This document shows, piece by piece, positions 27,835 through 38,550 of a stretch of 64,000 nt of DNA (position 1 is the stretch's first letter; every line of letters starts with the position of its first letter). Origin of the DNA: Hoeflea ulvae (GTDB lineage Bacteria > Pseudomonadota > Alphaproteobacteria > Rhizobiales > Rhizobiaceae); assembly GCF_026619435.1 (NCBI RefSeq), contig NZ_JAOVZQ010000001.1, positions 2,611,501-2,675,500 on the forward strand. The letters run 5' to 3'. The notes under the pieces were generated by a model that searched no databases, had not been told where the DNA came from, and saw only the letters and a program-made list of their open reading frames with translations. The position numbers were made by a program, and so were the translations under genes.

Positions 27835-29124
27835 TCAGCGTTTGGACACCGGCACGTAATCGCGCGAGGCCTCGCCGATATAGAGCTGGCGCGGACGGCC
27901 GATGCGCTGGCCCGGATCCTCGATCATTTCGCTCCACTGGGCGATCCAGCCGACGGTGCGGGCAAGAGCGAACAGCACGGTGAACATGGTGGTCGGGAAG
28001 CCCAGCGCCTTCAGCGTGATGCCCGAATAGAAGTCGATATTCGGATAGAGCTTCTTTTCGATGAAGTAGGGATCGGTCAGCGCGATGCGCTCGAGCTCCA
28101 TGGCCACTTCCAGCAGCGGATCGTCCTTGATGCCGAGCTCGCCCAGCACTTCATGACAGGTCTTCTGCATGATCTTGGCGCGCGGATCGTAGTTCTTGTA
28201 GACCCGGTGGCCGAAGCCCATCAGACGGAACGGATCGTTCTTGTCCTTGGCGCGTTCGACAAATTCCGGAATCTTGTCGACCGATCCGATTTCCGCCAGC
28301 ATGTTGAGCGCGGCTTCATTGGCGCCGCCATGGGCAGGGCCCCACAGGCAGGCAATGCCGGCTGCGATGCAGGCGAACGGATTGGCGCCCGAGGAACCGG
28401 CAAGACGCACGGTCGAGGTCGAGGCGTTCTGCTCGTGATCGGCATGCAGAATGAAGATGCGGTCCATGGCCCGCGCCAACACCGGATTGACCTCGTAATC
28501 TTCGCACGGCACGGCAAAGCACATGCGCAGGAAGTTCGAGGCATAATCGAGATTGTTGGTCGGGTACACGAAGGGCTGGCCGATGTGGTATTTATAGGCC
28601 ATCGCCGCAATCGTCGGCATCTTGGCGATCATCCGCATCGATGCCACCATCCGCTGATGCGGATCGGTGATGTCGGTTGAATCGTGGTAGAACGCCGACA
28701 GCGCGCCGACGCAGCCGCACATCACCGCCATCGGGTGGGCGTCGCGACGGAATCCGGTGAAGAACCGGCTCATCTGCTCATGCACCATCGTGTGGCGGGT
28801 TACCCGGTAGTCGAAATCCACCTTCTGTGTTGCTGTCGGCAGTTCGCCATAAAGCAGCAGGTAGCAGACCTCGAGAAAGTCGCCATGTTCGGCCAGCTGG
28901 TCGATCGGATAGCCGCGGTGCAGCAGAACGCCTTCATCGCCGTCGATATAGGTGATCTTGGATTCGCAGGATGCGGTGGAGGTGAAGCCAGGATCATAGG
29001 TGAACGCCCCGGTCGTCTTGTAAAGTGAGGCGATGTCGACAACGTCGGGACCGATTGTTCCGGTCTTGATCGGTAGGTCAACCTCGTTGCCGTCCATAAT
29101 GATTTTTGCTTGTCTGTCTGCCAT
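27835..29124 (-). CDS. gltA: Citrate synthase (type II)
   Basis: A 429-residue citrate synthase starting [20 protein letters not shown]; start 29124 follows GGAAGGA, and an upstream in-frame start at 29169 is outside the family. Active-site features: [40 protein letters not shown] (His of the catalytic triad) and [18 protein letters not shown] (second His). It condenses oxaloacetate and acetyl-CoA at the entry of the TCA cycle; the length is that of the hexameric NADH-sensitive Gram-negative type. Confidence 0.97.
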   Translation of the reverse strand: MADRQAKIIMDGNEVDLPIKTGTIGPDVVDIASLYKTTGAFTYDPGFTSTASCESKITYIDGDEGVLLHRGYPIDQLAEHGDFLEVCYLLLYGELPTATQKVDFDYRVTRHTMVHEQMSRFFTGFRRDAHPMAVMCGCVGALSAFYHDSTDITDPHQRMVASMRMIAKMPTIAAMAYKYHIGQPFVYPTNNLDYASNFLRMCFAVPCEDYEVNPVLARAMDRIFILHADHEQNASTSTVRLAGSSGANPFACIAAGIACLWGPAHGGANEAALNMLAEIGSVDKIPEFVERAKDKNDPFRLMGFGHRVYKNYDPRAKIMQKTCHEVLGELGIKDDPLLEVAMELERIALTDPYFIEKKLYPNIDFYSGITLKALGFPTTMFTVLFALARTVGWIAQWSEMIEDPGQRIGRPRQLYIGEASRDYVPVSKR

Positions 29125-29439
29125 GGCATGTCCTTCCACAAATGCAGGTGCACGGCCTTTAGCCGCCACCTTGGATGACCGTCATGGGTTAGCTATATGA
29201 TTTCCCGCACCCTGCCAAGCTATGCGGATGGCTAATTTCCACATCACGGAATTGAAATATGATGCCCGGGCTCGGCTTTTCGCGGGTAACGATAACATGT
29301 TGGAAATGCGCGAAAATTACTCCGGAAATTGGTTACATTCCGCATTGCAGCGACAAGGCGTGCGCGCTCATCGCTGCCATTCAGGGTGGTGTTGCCCCAA
29401 ATTCCGGGTGTAGTCTGCCAGTCTTCAGGCGAGGCGTGC
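29125..29439. other. Intergenic region between divergent gltA and comEC (315 bp)
   Basis: AT-rich compared with its surroundings. On the minus strand TTGGCA (29218-29213) and TATAGC (29197-29192) are a possible gltA promoter, though the spacer is only 15 bases. On the plus strand nothing convincing is seen for comEC. No small RNA or coding sequence is recognisable. Confidence 0.4.
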
Positions 29440-31925
29440 ATGAAGCAGGCAACACGCATGGCGATGAAACCGCAAATGGCCGCGGCGGAGGGTCGATTCG
29501 ACCTCGCGCCGGCACGGTCTGATGTCGTCCCTGCGCAGGTTCCCCGTCCGGATTCCCGCCGTGTGACAGACCCGCAAACCGGCAAGGGCAGGGCGCTGCC
29601 GCAGCGCTTGCACACCGCCATGTCGCAGGCTGTCGGCCGCGAGCGCGAATGCGGTCTGGGTTTTCTGTTCCTGCCGGTGGCCATGGGCGCCGGCGCCGGG
29701 CTGTTTTACAGCGCGTCCCGCGATCCGGGCCTGCTCCTGCCGGGATTGGGATTGCTGGTTGCAGCGTTCATAGCAATGCTCACCCGCGAGGCTCATCTTG
29801 GCGCTTCGCGCGCCGCGGCACTGGCCGCAGCCCTGTGCGCCGGTGCCTGTGCCGCAGGCTTCGAGCAGCAGCGCGGCGCCATCCTGCTTGATTCGGACGT
29901 GATCACGCAGATCACCGGACAGGTCGAAGCCCGTGAATTCGGCCCGGCCGGCAGGGTCTGGTATCTCATCGATCTCTTGTCGACGGCCGGGCCGGAGATC
30001 CGCCGGCCGCCCGCGCGGGTCCGGCTCGTCGCGCGTGCGCCGCACCCGCCGGTGCCGGTGGGGGCGGTGATCTCCGGCCGGGCGCGGCTGTCCGCGCCCT
30101 CCGGTCCGGTGCTGCCTGGCGGTTTCGATTTTGCCTTCAAGGCCTTTGTCGACGGCATCGGCGCCCATGGCTTCTTCTACAGCGCGCCCGAGGCTTCCGC
30201 GCCGTCGCTGCGCCGGACCGGGCTGCTTCAGCCCTTCAGGCTGCACCTCAGGCGCATCCGCGAACAGATATCGACGCGGATCCGCACCGTGCTGCCGGGG
30301 GATCCGGGCGGGGTCGCCGCCGCACTCGCGGTCTCGGACCGGCGGGGCATCTCCACGGCCACGCAGGACGCTCTCCGGGCCACGGGTCTCGCCCATATTC
30401 TGGCGATCTCCGGGCTGCACATGGCGCTTGCCGCCGGCACGCTCTATATCGGCCTGCGGAAGTTGCTGGCGCTGTTTCCGCCGCTGGTCGAAGCCTTCCC
30501 GGTCAGAAAGATTGCCGCCGTCGGCGCGCTGATGGTCGCCACAGCCTATCTGCTGATTTCCGGCGGCAGCGTGGCCACCCAGCGCGCCTGGGTGATGCTC
30601 GCCATCATGCTGGGGGCCGTGCTTGCCGATCGCAGCGCGCTGACCATGCGCAATGTCGCGCTCGCCGCCCTCGTTATCATCATCATCACCCCGTCGGCCG
30701 TGGTCGGTCCGGGCTTCCAGATGTCCTTTGCCGCCACCGCCGCGCTGATTTCGGCCTATGCCGCTCTGGCCGCACGCAGCCGCGACTCAGCGGCCGCCAC
30801 GCCCGGCCTGTGGGGGGCGCCTGGCCGGTCCGCTGGCTCGTCGTGTTGGCCAAGCTGATGCTCGGCCTGGCCATTACCTCGCTGGTTGCGGGACTGGCCA
30901 CCGGGCTGTTTTCCGCGCATCATTTTCACCGCGTCGCCGGTCACGGGCTGCTCGCCAATCTGCTGGCGATGCCGCTGGTGACGCTGGTGGTGATGCCTGC
31001 CGGACTGGCTGCCATGCTGCTGATGCCTCTCGGCCTTGATGCCGTGCCGCTGCAGGTGATGGGGCAGGGGCTCGAAGCCGTTATCGCCGTTGCCCATCAT
31101 GTCGACGGTCTCGGCGGCAATCTCAGCGTCGGCCAGATCCCGCTCGCGGCCACCGCCACGGCAGGCGCCGGGCTTGTCGTTCTCGTGTATCTGAGAAGCT
31201 GGCTGCGGCTGACGGGCGCGGTGCTGATTGGTCTGGGCGCCGCATTTGCACTTCCGCCGCTGGCAAGCCCGATGCCCGATGTCCTGATCAGCGAAGACGG
31301 CAAGCTGGTGGCCCTGGCAGGGTCTGACGGGCTTGCCAGCAATGCCGCGCGTCCCTCGGCCTTCGTGTTCCGGCAGTGGCAGGCTGCGCTGCGGGCGCCG
31401 CCGCATCGGCCGCCGGTCTCCCATGCACAGGCCGCAGCGGCCAATGCCGGCCAGCCCGAAAGCCTCGATCTCTTGCTGCGCGCTGCGGCGGAAGCGCCGT
31501 CGCGGTTTCACTGCGCCGGGCGCGGTATCTGCGCCGCCATTCATCATCGGGTCCGGGTGATTGCGGTTGATAAGGCGCCGCTGATCGGGGCTGCCTGCGA
31601 CCGGGCCGACCTCGTGGTGGTGGCGATCCCGGTCTACATGCAGAGTTGTTGGTCCGGCGCGACACTTGTCACCGCGCGCAGCCTGCGCCGCAGCGGCGCC
31701 ATGACGGTCACCCTGGCAAACAAGCCCGCAGCCGCCCTTGCGGACCAGCCTGTTGAGAAACTGGCAGATCAGTCAGGCGGCAGCCATGTCCGGCAGGCAG
31801 GGGGCGCCCCGGGATCGCAGCGGCCGGACTTGCGGATCAGATCGGCCCCGGAAGGCGTCGTCCGGCCCTGGACGGTGCAGCGTTATTACGACTGGCGCAG
31901 CCGAAGCTATGATCTGCCCGGTTGA
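29440..31925 (+). pseudogene. comEC: ComEC/Rec2-family DNA-uptake membrane protein, frameshifted at a G run
   Basis: The first frame (29440-30858) has the DUF4131 N-terminal region with two helices and the start of the Competence domain (ALRATGLAHILAISGLHMAL, FQMSFAATAALISAYAALAA). It then leaves the family and stops. The frame starting at 30810 continues the domain (VRWLVVLAKLMLGLAITSLV, HRVAGHGLLANLLAMPLVTL) and a C-terminal region with paired cysteines (RFHCAGRGICAA, YMQSCWSGATLVTARSLRR) ending at 31925. The break is at GGGGGG (30811-30816); one extra G would join them into about 828 residues. ComEC forms the inner-membrane channel for transforming DNA. Phase variation, pseudogenisation and sequencing error are all possible. 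Confidence 0.82.
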
Positions 31926-31973
31926 GCAGGCCGCCCGGCCCGGACGGTCTCCCCATCGGTCACAAGGACCTAG

Positions 31974-32690
31974 TCAGTGGTAGCGGCGGATCAGGCCGAC
32001 AAGCTTGCCCTGCACCTTGATCCGGTCGGGTCCGAAAATGCGGGTCTCATAGGCCGGGTTGGCGGCCTCCAGCGCGATCGAGGCGCCCTTGCGGCGGAAC
32101 CGCTTCAGCGTGGCTTCCTCGTCATCGACCAGTGCGACGACGATGTCGCCGGGGCTGGCGCTCGAGACATTGCGGATCACAACGGTGTCGCCATCGAAGA
32201 TCCCGGCATCGATCATCGAATCGCCCTTGACCTCGAGCGCGTAGTGATCACCGGGCCCGATCATCTCCACCGGCACGGTGATGGTGTGGGTGATGTTCTG
32301 GATCGCCGAGATCGGCACACCGGCGGCGATGCGGCCCATCATCGGCACTTCGGCCACCTGCGAGGCCTCGTCATTGGCGGCCGTGGCCCGCCGGACCGGT
32401 TCCGGTGTCTTGCCGAGGCTGCCCTCGATGACGCTGGGCGAGAAGCCGCGCCGCGGCTGCAGATTGGCCTGGTAGCTGTCAGGCAGCTTGATCACCTCGA
32501 GGGCGCGGGCCCGGTTTGGCAGGCGGCGGATGAAGCCGCGTTCTTCCAGCGCCGTGATCAGCCGGTGGATGCCGGATTTGGACGCCAGGTTGAGCGCATC
32601 CTTCATCTCGTCGAAAGAGGGCGGGATGCCGCTTTCTTTCATGCGTTCGTGAATGAAGAGAAGAAGTTCGTGCTGTTTGCGCGTCAACAT
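31974..32690 (-). CDS. lexA: LexA repressor
   Basis: A 238-residue LexA starting [20 protein letters not shown]; 32690 is chosen over 32735 because the family begins there. The N-terminal winged HTH ([20 protein letters not shown]) binds SOS boxes. The cleavage site is Ala123-Gly124 ([11 protein letters not shown]); the catalytic dyad is Ser158 (VKGDSMID) and Lys196 (EATLKRF). It represses DNA-repair genes until RecA-stimulated self-cleavage. It follows moeA on the same strand, with its own promoter likely in the 110-bp gap where two SOS-like sites are seen. Confidence 0.97.
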   Translation of the reverse strand: MLTRKQHELLLFIHERMKESGIPPSFDEMKDALNLASKSGIHRLITALEERGFIRRLPNRARALEVIKLPDSYQANLQPRRGFSPSVIEGSLGKTPEPVRRATAANDEASQVAEVPMMGRIAAGVPISAIQNITHTITVPVEMIGPGDHYALEVKGDSMIDAGIFDGDTVVIRNVSSASPGDIVVALVDDEEATLKRFRRKGASIALEAANPAYETRIFGPDRIKVQGKLVGLIRRYH

Positions 32691-32729
32691 TGTCGATTTA
32701 CCCCGGTGGCCGGCCCGATGGTCGGAATG

Positions 32730-32744
32730 AAACAAAACCAGAAC
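32730..32744 (-). promoter_or_regulatory. Candidate SOS box upstream of lexA
   Basis: On the minus strand GTTC-TGGTTTT-GTTT, one base off the alphaproteobacterial LexA consensus GTTC-N7-GTTC. It lies about 40 bp upstream of the lexA start, as expected for autoregulation. Confidence 0.5.
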
Positions 32745-32784
32745 TCAGCTAACATGCTCCATCTGTGTTCCGCAAGGGGTAAAG

Positions 32785-32799
32785 AAACAATGAAAGAAC
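32785..32799 (-). promoter_or_regulatory. Second SOS-like site upstream of lexA
   Basis: On the minus strand GTTC-TTTCATT-GTTT, the same one-base deviation as the nearer site, 55 bp further upstream and ending just before the moeA stop. May be a secondary operator or chance. Confidence 0.3.
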
Positions 32800-32800
32800 A

Positions 32801-34012
32801 TCAGGGGCGCAAAACGAGCACGCTGCAAGTAGATCCGGGTTTTGCTGGTAAAGCGAAAGGTGGCCTGACGATCAGGCAGCGGGCGTCGGCAAAGACCTTC
32901 ATCAGCGACGAATCCTGGCGGTCAAAGGGGGTCGCGCTCAGCGTGCCGTCGGGGCCGGTGGCAAGGTCGGCGCGGATATAGTCCTGACGCAGGTCGTTTT
33001 CCGGCATGTCCTTGGTCAATATGGCTTTTTTCATCCTGTCGGGGTCCGGACGTCCGCCCAGCCGGGTCACCAGTGGCTCGAGAAACAGATGCGCGCAGAC
33101 GAGACTCGAGGCCGGATTTCCCGGCAGTCCCAGCACCCGCATTCCGCCCAGCCGTCCCGACATCAGCGGCTTGCCAGGACGCATGGCGATTCGCCAGAAA
33201 TCCAGCGCCATTCCACGGCCTGTGAGCGCCTTTTGCACCAGGTCATGATCGCCCACGGAAGCCCCGCCGATGGTCACCAGCACGTCCGCGCCCTGCGCCA
33301 GAGCCGAATCAATCGCCGAATCAAGAGCCTCCATCCGGTCGGCGGCAATGCCCAGATCGATGATCTCGGCGCCGGCTTCGCGCGCCAGCGCGGCCACGCC
33401 GAAGGTGTTGGAGGCGATGATCTGACCCGGTCCGAGTTCTTCGCCAGGCAGCCGCAACTCGTCGCCGGTGGCGAGAATCGCGACCCGGGGCTTTCGCACC
33501 ACCGGCAGCGTCGCGTGGTTCATCGCGGCGGCGAAGGTGATGGCGCCGGCATCGAGCAGCCGTCCGGCCTCGAGCCCGACCTTGCCGGTCTCAAAATCAA
33601 TGCCCGCATCGCGGATATAGCGGCCGGGCACCGGGGCTTCGTTGATCCGGACGGAACCATCATCGAGTTTGTCGGTATTTTCCTGAATGACGATGGCATC
33701 TGCGCCTTCGGGCACCGGCGCGCCGGTGAAGATCCGGATCGCCGATTTCGGCGCCAAAGCACCGTCATGGCCGTGTCCGGCGGCAGATTCGCCCTGAAGT
33801 GTCAGTATGGCGCCGGCACTGGCTTCTCCGGCGCGCACCGCATAGCCGTCCATGGCCGAGGCCGCAAAGGGAGGGTGGGTGCGCAGCGCCTTGATATCCC
33901 GGGCCAGCACCCGGCCGGATGTCCGTGCCAGCGGCAGCATTTCCGGCTCTTGGGGCGCCGCCGCATCCTCCAGGATCCGCCTGAGCGCTTCGTCAACCGG
34001 CATCAATGCCAT
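32801..34012 (-). CDS. moeA: Molybdopterin molybdenumtransferase MoeA
   Basis: A 403-residue MoeA, which inserts molybdate into adenylylated molybdopterin. Motifs: HPPFAASAMDGYAVRAGE, IRIFTGAPVPEGADAIVIQE, VAILATGDELRLPGE and DVLVTIGGASVGDHDLVQ. The start at 34012 lies within the last bases of moaC (overlap), which places both in one operon. The final domain ends in LPAKPGSTCSVLVLRP as usual. Confidence 0.96.
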   Translation of the reverse strand: MALMPVDEALRRILEDAAAPQEPEMLPLARTSGRVLARDIKALRTHPPFAASAMDGYAVRAGEASAGAILTLQGESAAGHGHDGALAPKSAIRIFTGAPVPEGADAIVIQENTDKLDDGSVRINEAPVPGRYIRDAGIDFETGKVGLEAGRLLDAGAITFAAAMNHATLPVVRKPRVAILATGDELRLPGEELGPGQIIASNTFGVAALAREAGAEIIDLGIAADRMEALDSAIDSALAQGADVLVTIGGASVGDHDLVQKALTGRGMALDFWRIAMRPGKPLMSGRLGGMRVLGLPGNPASSLVCAHLFLEPLVTRLGGRPDPDRMKKAILTKDMPENDLRQDYIRADLATGPDGTLSATPFDRQDSSLMKVFADARCLIVRPPFALPAKPGSTCSVLVLRP

Positions 34013-34016
34013 CGGA

Positions 34017-34517
34017 TCATCCCTTCGCCTGCACAACCCAGTCGCCGGATTTGCCGCCGGACTTGGCCAGCACCCGGATACCGCCGATCTCCATGCCCCG
34101 GTCCACCGCCTTGGCCATGTCGTAAATCGTCAGGCAGGTCACCGACACCGCAGTCAGCGCTTCCATCTCCACGCCGGTCTTGCCGGTGAGCTTGGCCAGC
34201 GCCGAAACCCGCAAGCCGGGCAGGGCCTCGTCGGGCTCGATCTCGACGCCGACCTTGGTCAGCGCCAGCGGATGGCACAGCGGAATGAGGTTTGCGGTCT
34301 GCTTGGCGGCCATGATGCCGGCAATCCGCGCGGCCCCGATGACATCGCCCTTCTTCATGTCCCCGGCCAGGATCAGCGCCAGCGTCTCGGGCTTCATCAG
34401 CACGAAACCCTCGGCTTCGGCGACGCGCACCGTATCGGCCTTGTCGCCGACATCGACCATGCTCGCCGACCCGTCTTCTGCCAGATGTGTCAGCCGTGCG
34501 CCGGTGTCATCGGCCAT
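34017..34517 (-). CDS. moaC: Cyclic pyranopterin monophosphate synthase MoaC
   Basis: A 166-residue MoaC ([60 protein letters not shown] with the conserved KAVDRGM that follows). Together with MoaA it forms cyclic pyranopterin monophosphate in molybdenum-cofactor synthesis. The order trpC-moaC-moeA is a common Rhizobiales arrangement; the trpC stop is one base from the moaC start. Confidence 0.97.
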   Translation of the reverse strand: MADDTGARLTHLAEDGSASMVDVGDKADTVRVAEAEGFVLMKPETLALILAGDMKKGDVIGAARIAGIMAAKQTANLIPLCHPLALTKVGVEIEPDEALPGLRVSALAKLTGKTGVEMEALTAVSVTCLTIYDMAKAVDRGMEIGGIRVLAKSGGKSGDWVVQAKG

Positions 34518-34518
34518 C

Positions 34519-35331
34519 TCAGCGCACCGCTTCCGCGGTCTGCCCGGTCAGCAACGCCCTGGTCGCCGCTGCCACATCCGGCTGGCGCATCAGGCTTTCG
34601 CCGACCAGGAATGTTTTGATCCCGCTGGTTGCCAGCCGTTCGCAATCGGCAAAGGAGCCGATGCCGCTTTCGCCGACCAGAATGCGGTCGTCCGGCACCA
34701 GGGCCGCCAGCCGCTCGGAGACCGTCAGCGACACGTCGAAGGTGCGCAGATTGCGATTGTTGACGCCGAGCAGGCGGCTTTCGAGCCGGAGCGCGCGTTC
34801 GGTCTCGGCCTCGTCATGCACCTCGATCAGCGCCGCCATACCCAGGTCTTGGGCCTCGTCTTCCAGCCGCTTTGCGTCGTCATCGGTCAGGCAGGCCATG
34901 ATGATCAGGATCGCGTCAGCGCCCCAGGCGCGCGCCTCGTGCACCTGGTAGCGGTCGAACATGAAATCCTTGCGAAGCGCGGGCAGGGCGCAGGCCGCGC
35001 GTGCGGCGGTCAGAAACTCCGGCGCGCCCTGGAATGACGGCGCGTCGGTGAGCACCGACAGGCAGGCTGCACCGCCAGCTTCATAGGCGCGCGCCAGCGA
35101 CGGTGGGTCGAAATCGGCGCGGATCAGGCCCTTTGACGGGCTCGCCTTCTTGATTTCGGCAATCAGCGCGTAATCCCCGGCGCCGTGCCTGGCCTCAAGC
35201 GCTGCGATGAAGCCGCGCGGGGCCCCCTGGTCGCGCGCGCGCGCCTTGAGCTCGGCCAGCGGAGTGGCGGTTTTCGCCGCGGTAATCTCGTCGCGCTTGT
35301 AGGCTTCGATGCGGGTCAGGATATCGCTCAT
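34519..35331 (-). CDS. trpC: Indole-3-glycerol phosphate synthase
   Basis: A 270-residue TrpC beta-alpha barrel, starting [20 protein letters not shown]; the longer in-frame extension beyond 35331 is trpD sequence in another frame. Key motifs: [20 protein letters not shown] (catalytic Lys), [37 protein letters not shown] and [10 protein letters not shown]. It closes the indole ring in tryptophan synthesis. It starts four bases after trpD ends. Confidence 0.97.
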   Translation of the reverse strand: MSDILTRIEAYKRDEITAAKTATPLAELKARARDQGAPRGFIAALEARHGAGDYALIAEIKKASPSKGLIRADFDPPSLARAYEAGGAACLSVLTDAPSFQGAPEFLTAARAACALPALRKDFMFDRYQVHEARAWGADAILIIMACLTDDDAKRLEDEAQDLGMAALIEVHDEAETERALRLESRLLGVNNRNLRTFDVSLTVSERLAALVPDDRILVGESGIGSFADCERLATSGIKTFLVGESLMRQPDVAAATRALLTGQTAEAVR

Positions 35332-35335
35332 CGCC

Positions 35336-36370
35336 TCAGCCCGCCTTCGGTGCAGGCGCATGGGCCTGGGACACGCTGACCAGCGCGTCAAGTGCTGCCA
35401 GTGCCGCGCCGCTGTCGATCGAGTTGACCGCCATGCCGATGGCTTCGGGCATGGTCTCGGCCTTGCCCGCCACCACCAGCGCGCCTGCGGCATTGAGCAC
35501 CGAGATGTCGCGATAGGCGCTGGCCTCGCCTTCGAGCAGCCGCTTGAGCGCTGCCGCATTGTGCGCGCCATCGCCACCCTTGAGCAGGTCCAGCGGCACC
35601 CGGGCAAAGCCCAGATCCTCCGGCGTCATCTCGAAATTGCGAATCTCGCCATTTTCCAGCGCCACCACCTGGGTCACGCCGGTCGTGGTCATCTCGTCAA
35701 GCCCGTCGCCATGCACCACCCAGACCGTTTCCGATCCGAGATCGCGCAACACCTGCGCCATCGGCTCGAGCCAGTAGGGCGAGAACACGCCGAGCAATTG
35801 CTTCTTGACCCCGGCCGGATTGGACAGCGGCCCCAAAAGGTTGAAGATCGTCCGCGTGCCCAGTTCCACCCGGCTCGGTCCGACATGGCGCATCGCCGAA
35901 TGATGCGCCGGCGCGAACATGAAGCCGACACCGGCCTGGTCGATACAGGCCGAAATCCCCTTCGGGTCCAGCTCCAGCGAGATTCCCAGCGCCGACAGCG
36001 CATCCGCCGTGCCTGATTTCGACGACAGCGCCCGGTTGCCATGCTTGGCCACCTTGACGCCGGCGCCGGCCGTGATGAAGGCGGCGGTGGTCGAGACATT
36101 GTAGGTGCCCGATGCATCGCCGCCGGTGCCGACAATGTCGATCGCATCGGCGGGCGCCTCGACCGGCAGCATCTTGGCGCGCATCACGCTGACGGCGCCA
36201 TAGAGCTCGTCGACGCTTTCGCCGCGCACCCTGAGCGCCATCAGGAAGCCGCCGATCTGCGACGGCGTGGCGTCACCCGACATCATCACGCCAAAGGCGG
36301 CGCGCGCCTCGTCCCGGTTCAGCGGTTCGGCATTGGCCACTTTGGCGATGAATGACTTGAGATCAGCCAT
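35336..36370 (-). CDS. trpD: Anthranilate phosphoribosyltransferase
   Basis: A 344-residue Trp[21 protein letters not shown] (residues 78-97) binds [24 protein letters not shown] the anthranilate site, and [20 protein letters not shown] the dimer region. It joins anthranilate to PRPP. Fused or separate trpG is not present here, matching rhizobia, where trpE(G) lies elsewhere. It follows ppiD with a 29-bp gap. Confidence 0.97.
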   Translation of the reverse strand: MADLKSFIAKVANAEPLNRDEARAAFGVMMSGDATPSQIGGFLMALRVRGESVDELYGAVSVMRAKMLPVEAPADAIDIVGTGGDASGTYNVSTTAAFITAGAGVKVAKHGNRALSSKSGTADALSALGISLELDPKGISACIDQAGVGFMFAPAHHSAMRHVGPSRVELGTRTIFNLLGPLSNPAGVKKQLLGVFSPYWLEPMAQVLRDLGSETVWVVHGDGLDEMTTTGVTQVVALENGEIRNFEMTPEDLGFARVPLDLLKGGDGAHNAAALKRLLEGEASAYRDISVLNAAGALVVAGKAETMPEAIGMAVNSIDSGAALAALDALVSVSQAHAPAPKAG

Positions 36371-36399
36371 GGTGATCGCTTCCCCTGCTTTTCAGACCC

Positions 36400-38289
36400 C
36401 TAGAACGCCAGCGCGCGCTCGGCCAATGGCCGGTTGATCGCCACGCCATATTCGGCCTGCAGCCGCGCCACCATCTGGTCGAGAATGTCATCGGCCATCT
36501 GCTGCGCCACCTGGGTCCGCTGCTCTTCCGGCACCGAAGCGGCAGTTGTCGACGCGGCGTCATTGACCGATGTCACCTTGAGCAGGATCTGGTTTTCCCC
36601 GGAGGCGTCGCTGGCCACTTCGACCAGGCCCGACGGTCCGGAAAAGGCCGAAGACACGGCGGCTGCGCCAAACACCGCATCGGCGCCGCGCCGGGTGAGG
36701 CCGTATTTGGTCTCCACCGCCACCGACATCTCTTCGGCAATGGCCGACAGCTCGGCGCCCTTGGCGACGCGGTCTTTCAGTTCCGTGGCCTTGGCGCCAA
36801 GCGCCTCGATGGTCTTTTCCGCCGTCCAGTCGGCCACCACCTGGTCGCGGACTTCGTCCAGCGTGCGGTCGCGGGCCGGGGTGACGTCTGCCACCTCGAA
36901 CCAGACAAAGCCTTCGGCGCCGATATTGATCGGCGGGGTTTCCACCTCGACCCCGGCCTCGAACGCCGCCTGCAGCAACGCATTGGATTCAGGGATATCG
37001 CCGAGCACCTCGCCATCGGGTGTCTTGCCGGTGCGGTCCACCGCCTCGATCGTAACCGGGGTGAGTTTTTGCTGCGTGGCCGCCTCTGTCAGCGTCATGC
37101 CGCCGGCGCGGGCGTCCTCATAGGCGTCATGCACGTCAAGCAGCACCTGTCCGGCCTCGGCCAGCGCCAGCTGTTCGCGAATTTCGGCCTCGACCTCTTC
37201 GAAGCTTTTCGAGGATTCCGGCGTGATCTCGGCAACCCGGATTATCACCGGGCCGAACTGGCCGTCGACCACCGGCGTGGTGCCGCCGGCCTCGGCCACG
37301 GCAAACACGGCGTCGGCCATCGACTGGTCGGGCAGGCCGGTCTTGGAGAACGAGCCGATGCGCACATCCGCAGCACTTCGGTTTTGCGCCGCCACCAGCT
37401 CGTCAAAGCTCTTGCCCGAGGCCAGGTCCGCCGCCGCCGCATCCGCGGCCGCACGGTCGGCAAAGACCAGCTGGTCGATGGTGCGGGTTTCGGCCGTGGT
37501 GTAGCGGTCCTTGCGGGCCTCGTAATCGGCCCGGGCCGCCTCGGCGGTGATGGCCGCCGGGTCGGAAATGTCCTCGCTCAACAGCCGCACATAATTGATC
37601 TTGCGGTATTCGGGTGCGGCATATTTGGCCTTGTTCTCGTCGAACCAGCTTGCCAGCTCCGCATCCTCGGGAGCGGCGATCGGGTCGATATTGGCCTTGG
37701 TCAGCAGCAGATAATCCACATCGCGGCTTTCGGTCTCGTATTGCGCCAGCGCCTTGATCAGGGCGTCGGGCGCCTTGAAGCCGTCGGACACGGCTTCGAC
37801 GATCTGGGTCCGCACCGCCACCTGGCTGCGGTTCTTCAGATAGTCCTCTTCGCTCATGCCCACCGAACGCAGCACGCTCTGGAAATTGTTGCGGTCGAAG
37901 CGGCCGTTGAAATCGTGAAATGCCGGGTCGTCGGCGATCACCGCGGCCAGCCGGTCATCCGACAGCCCCAGATTCATCTCGCGTGCCTGCTCGTCGAGCA
38001 GCGCGCCGGCGATCAGCTGCGAATAGACCTGGTTCTCGACGCCGAAGGCGCGGGCCTGCTCGGTTGTCAGCCTCTGGCCGATCTGGCGTCCGACCACGCT
38101 GACCTGGCGGTCATAGGCGAGCCGGAACTCGGTCGGGCTCACCACCGTGTCGCCGACCGTGATCACCGCATCATTGCCGGCATTCAGGATCGACCCGGAA
38201 ATGCCCCACACGCCAAACGACGCGACCAGCAAAATCAGAAGAAATTTGGCAACCCAGCCCTGGGCGCCCTTGCGCAATATATCAAGCAT
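36400..38289 (-). CDS. ppiD: PpiD-type periplasmic peptidyl-prolyl isomerase/chaperone
   Basis: A 629-residue SurA_N-like protein. The N-terminus MLDILRKGAQGWVAKFLLIL has a single membrane anchor (residues about 14-33), typical of PpiD; the rest is periplasmic. The chaperone domain includes ILNAGNDAVITVGDTVVSPT and YDRQVSVVGRQIGQRLTTEQ; a parvulin-type domain lies near residues 265-370 (RTIDQLVFADRAAADAAAAD to FGPVIIRVAEI). It helps newly exported proteins fold at the Sec translocon. Start 38289 follows GGGAG. It leads the ppiD-trpD-trpC-moaC-moeA run. Confidence 0.93.
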   Translation of the reverse strand: MLDILRKGAQGWVAKFLLILLVASFGVWGISGSILNAGNDAVITVGDTVVSPTEFRLAYDRQVSVVGRQIGQRLTTEQARAFGVENQVYSQLIAGALLDEQAREMNLGLSDDRLAAVIADDPAFHDFNGRFDRNNFQSVLRSVGMSEEDYLKNRSQVAVRTQIVEAVSDGFKAPDALIKALAQYETESRDVDYLLLTKANIDPIAAPEDAELASWFDENKAKYAAPEYRKINYVRLLSEDISDPAAITAEAARADYEARKDRYTTAETRTIDQLVFADRAAADAAAADLASGKSFDELVAAQNRSAADVRIGSFSKTGLPDQSMADAVFAVAEAGGTTPVVDGQFGPVIIRVAEITPESSKSFEEVEAEIREQLALAEAGQVLLDVHDAYEDARAGGMTLTEAATQQKLTPVTIEAVDRTGKTPDGEVLGDIPESNALLQAAFEAGVEVETPPINIGAEGFVWFEVADVTPARDRTLDEVRDQVVADWTAEKTIEALGAKATELKDRVAKGAELSAIAEEMSVAVETKYGLTRRGADAVFGAAAVSSAFSGPSGLVEVASDASGENQILLKVTSVNDAASTTAASVPEEQRTQVAQQMADDILDQMVARLQAEYGVAINRPLAERALAF

Positions 38290-38550
38290 CAAAGCTCCCG
38301 CAGCATTGTCATGACGGCCCGCGAAGCGGCCAAACGCCAACCCCGCAAACCTCTTGCGAACCCCTTTAGACCAAAGCTGCGGCGAAATGAAGAGTAGGCG
38401 ACGTGAATAGGTGAGGCGATGGCGCCGCCGTGCAGGCCTCCTGCAATGAGCTTCTGCGCCATCCTGCGCTCAACCGGGCGCAAGTCCGGCTGTTTCGTCC
38501 CGACGGAAAGCATGTAAGCCCGCACGTCTGTTCCGAAGGCAGCCGGAAGC

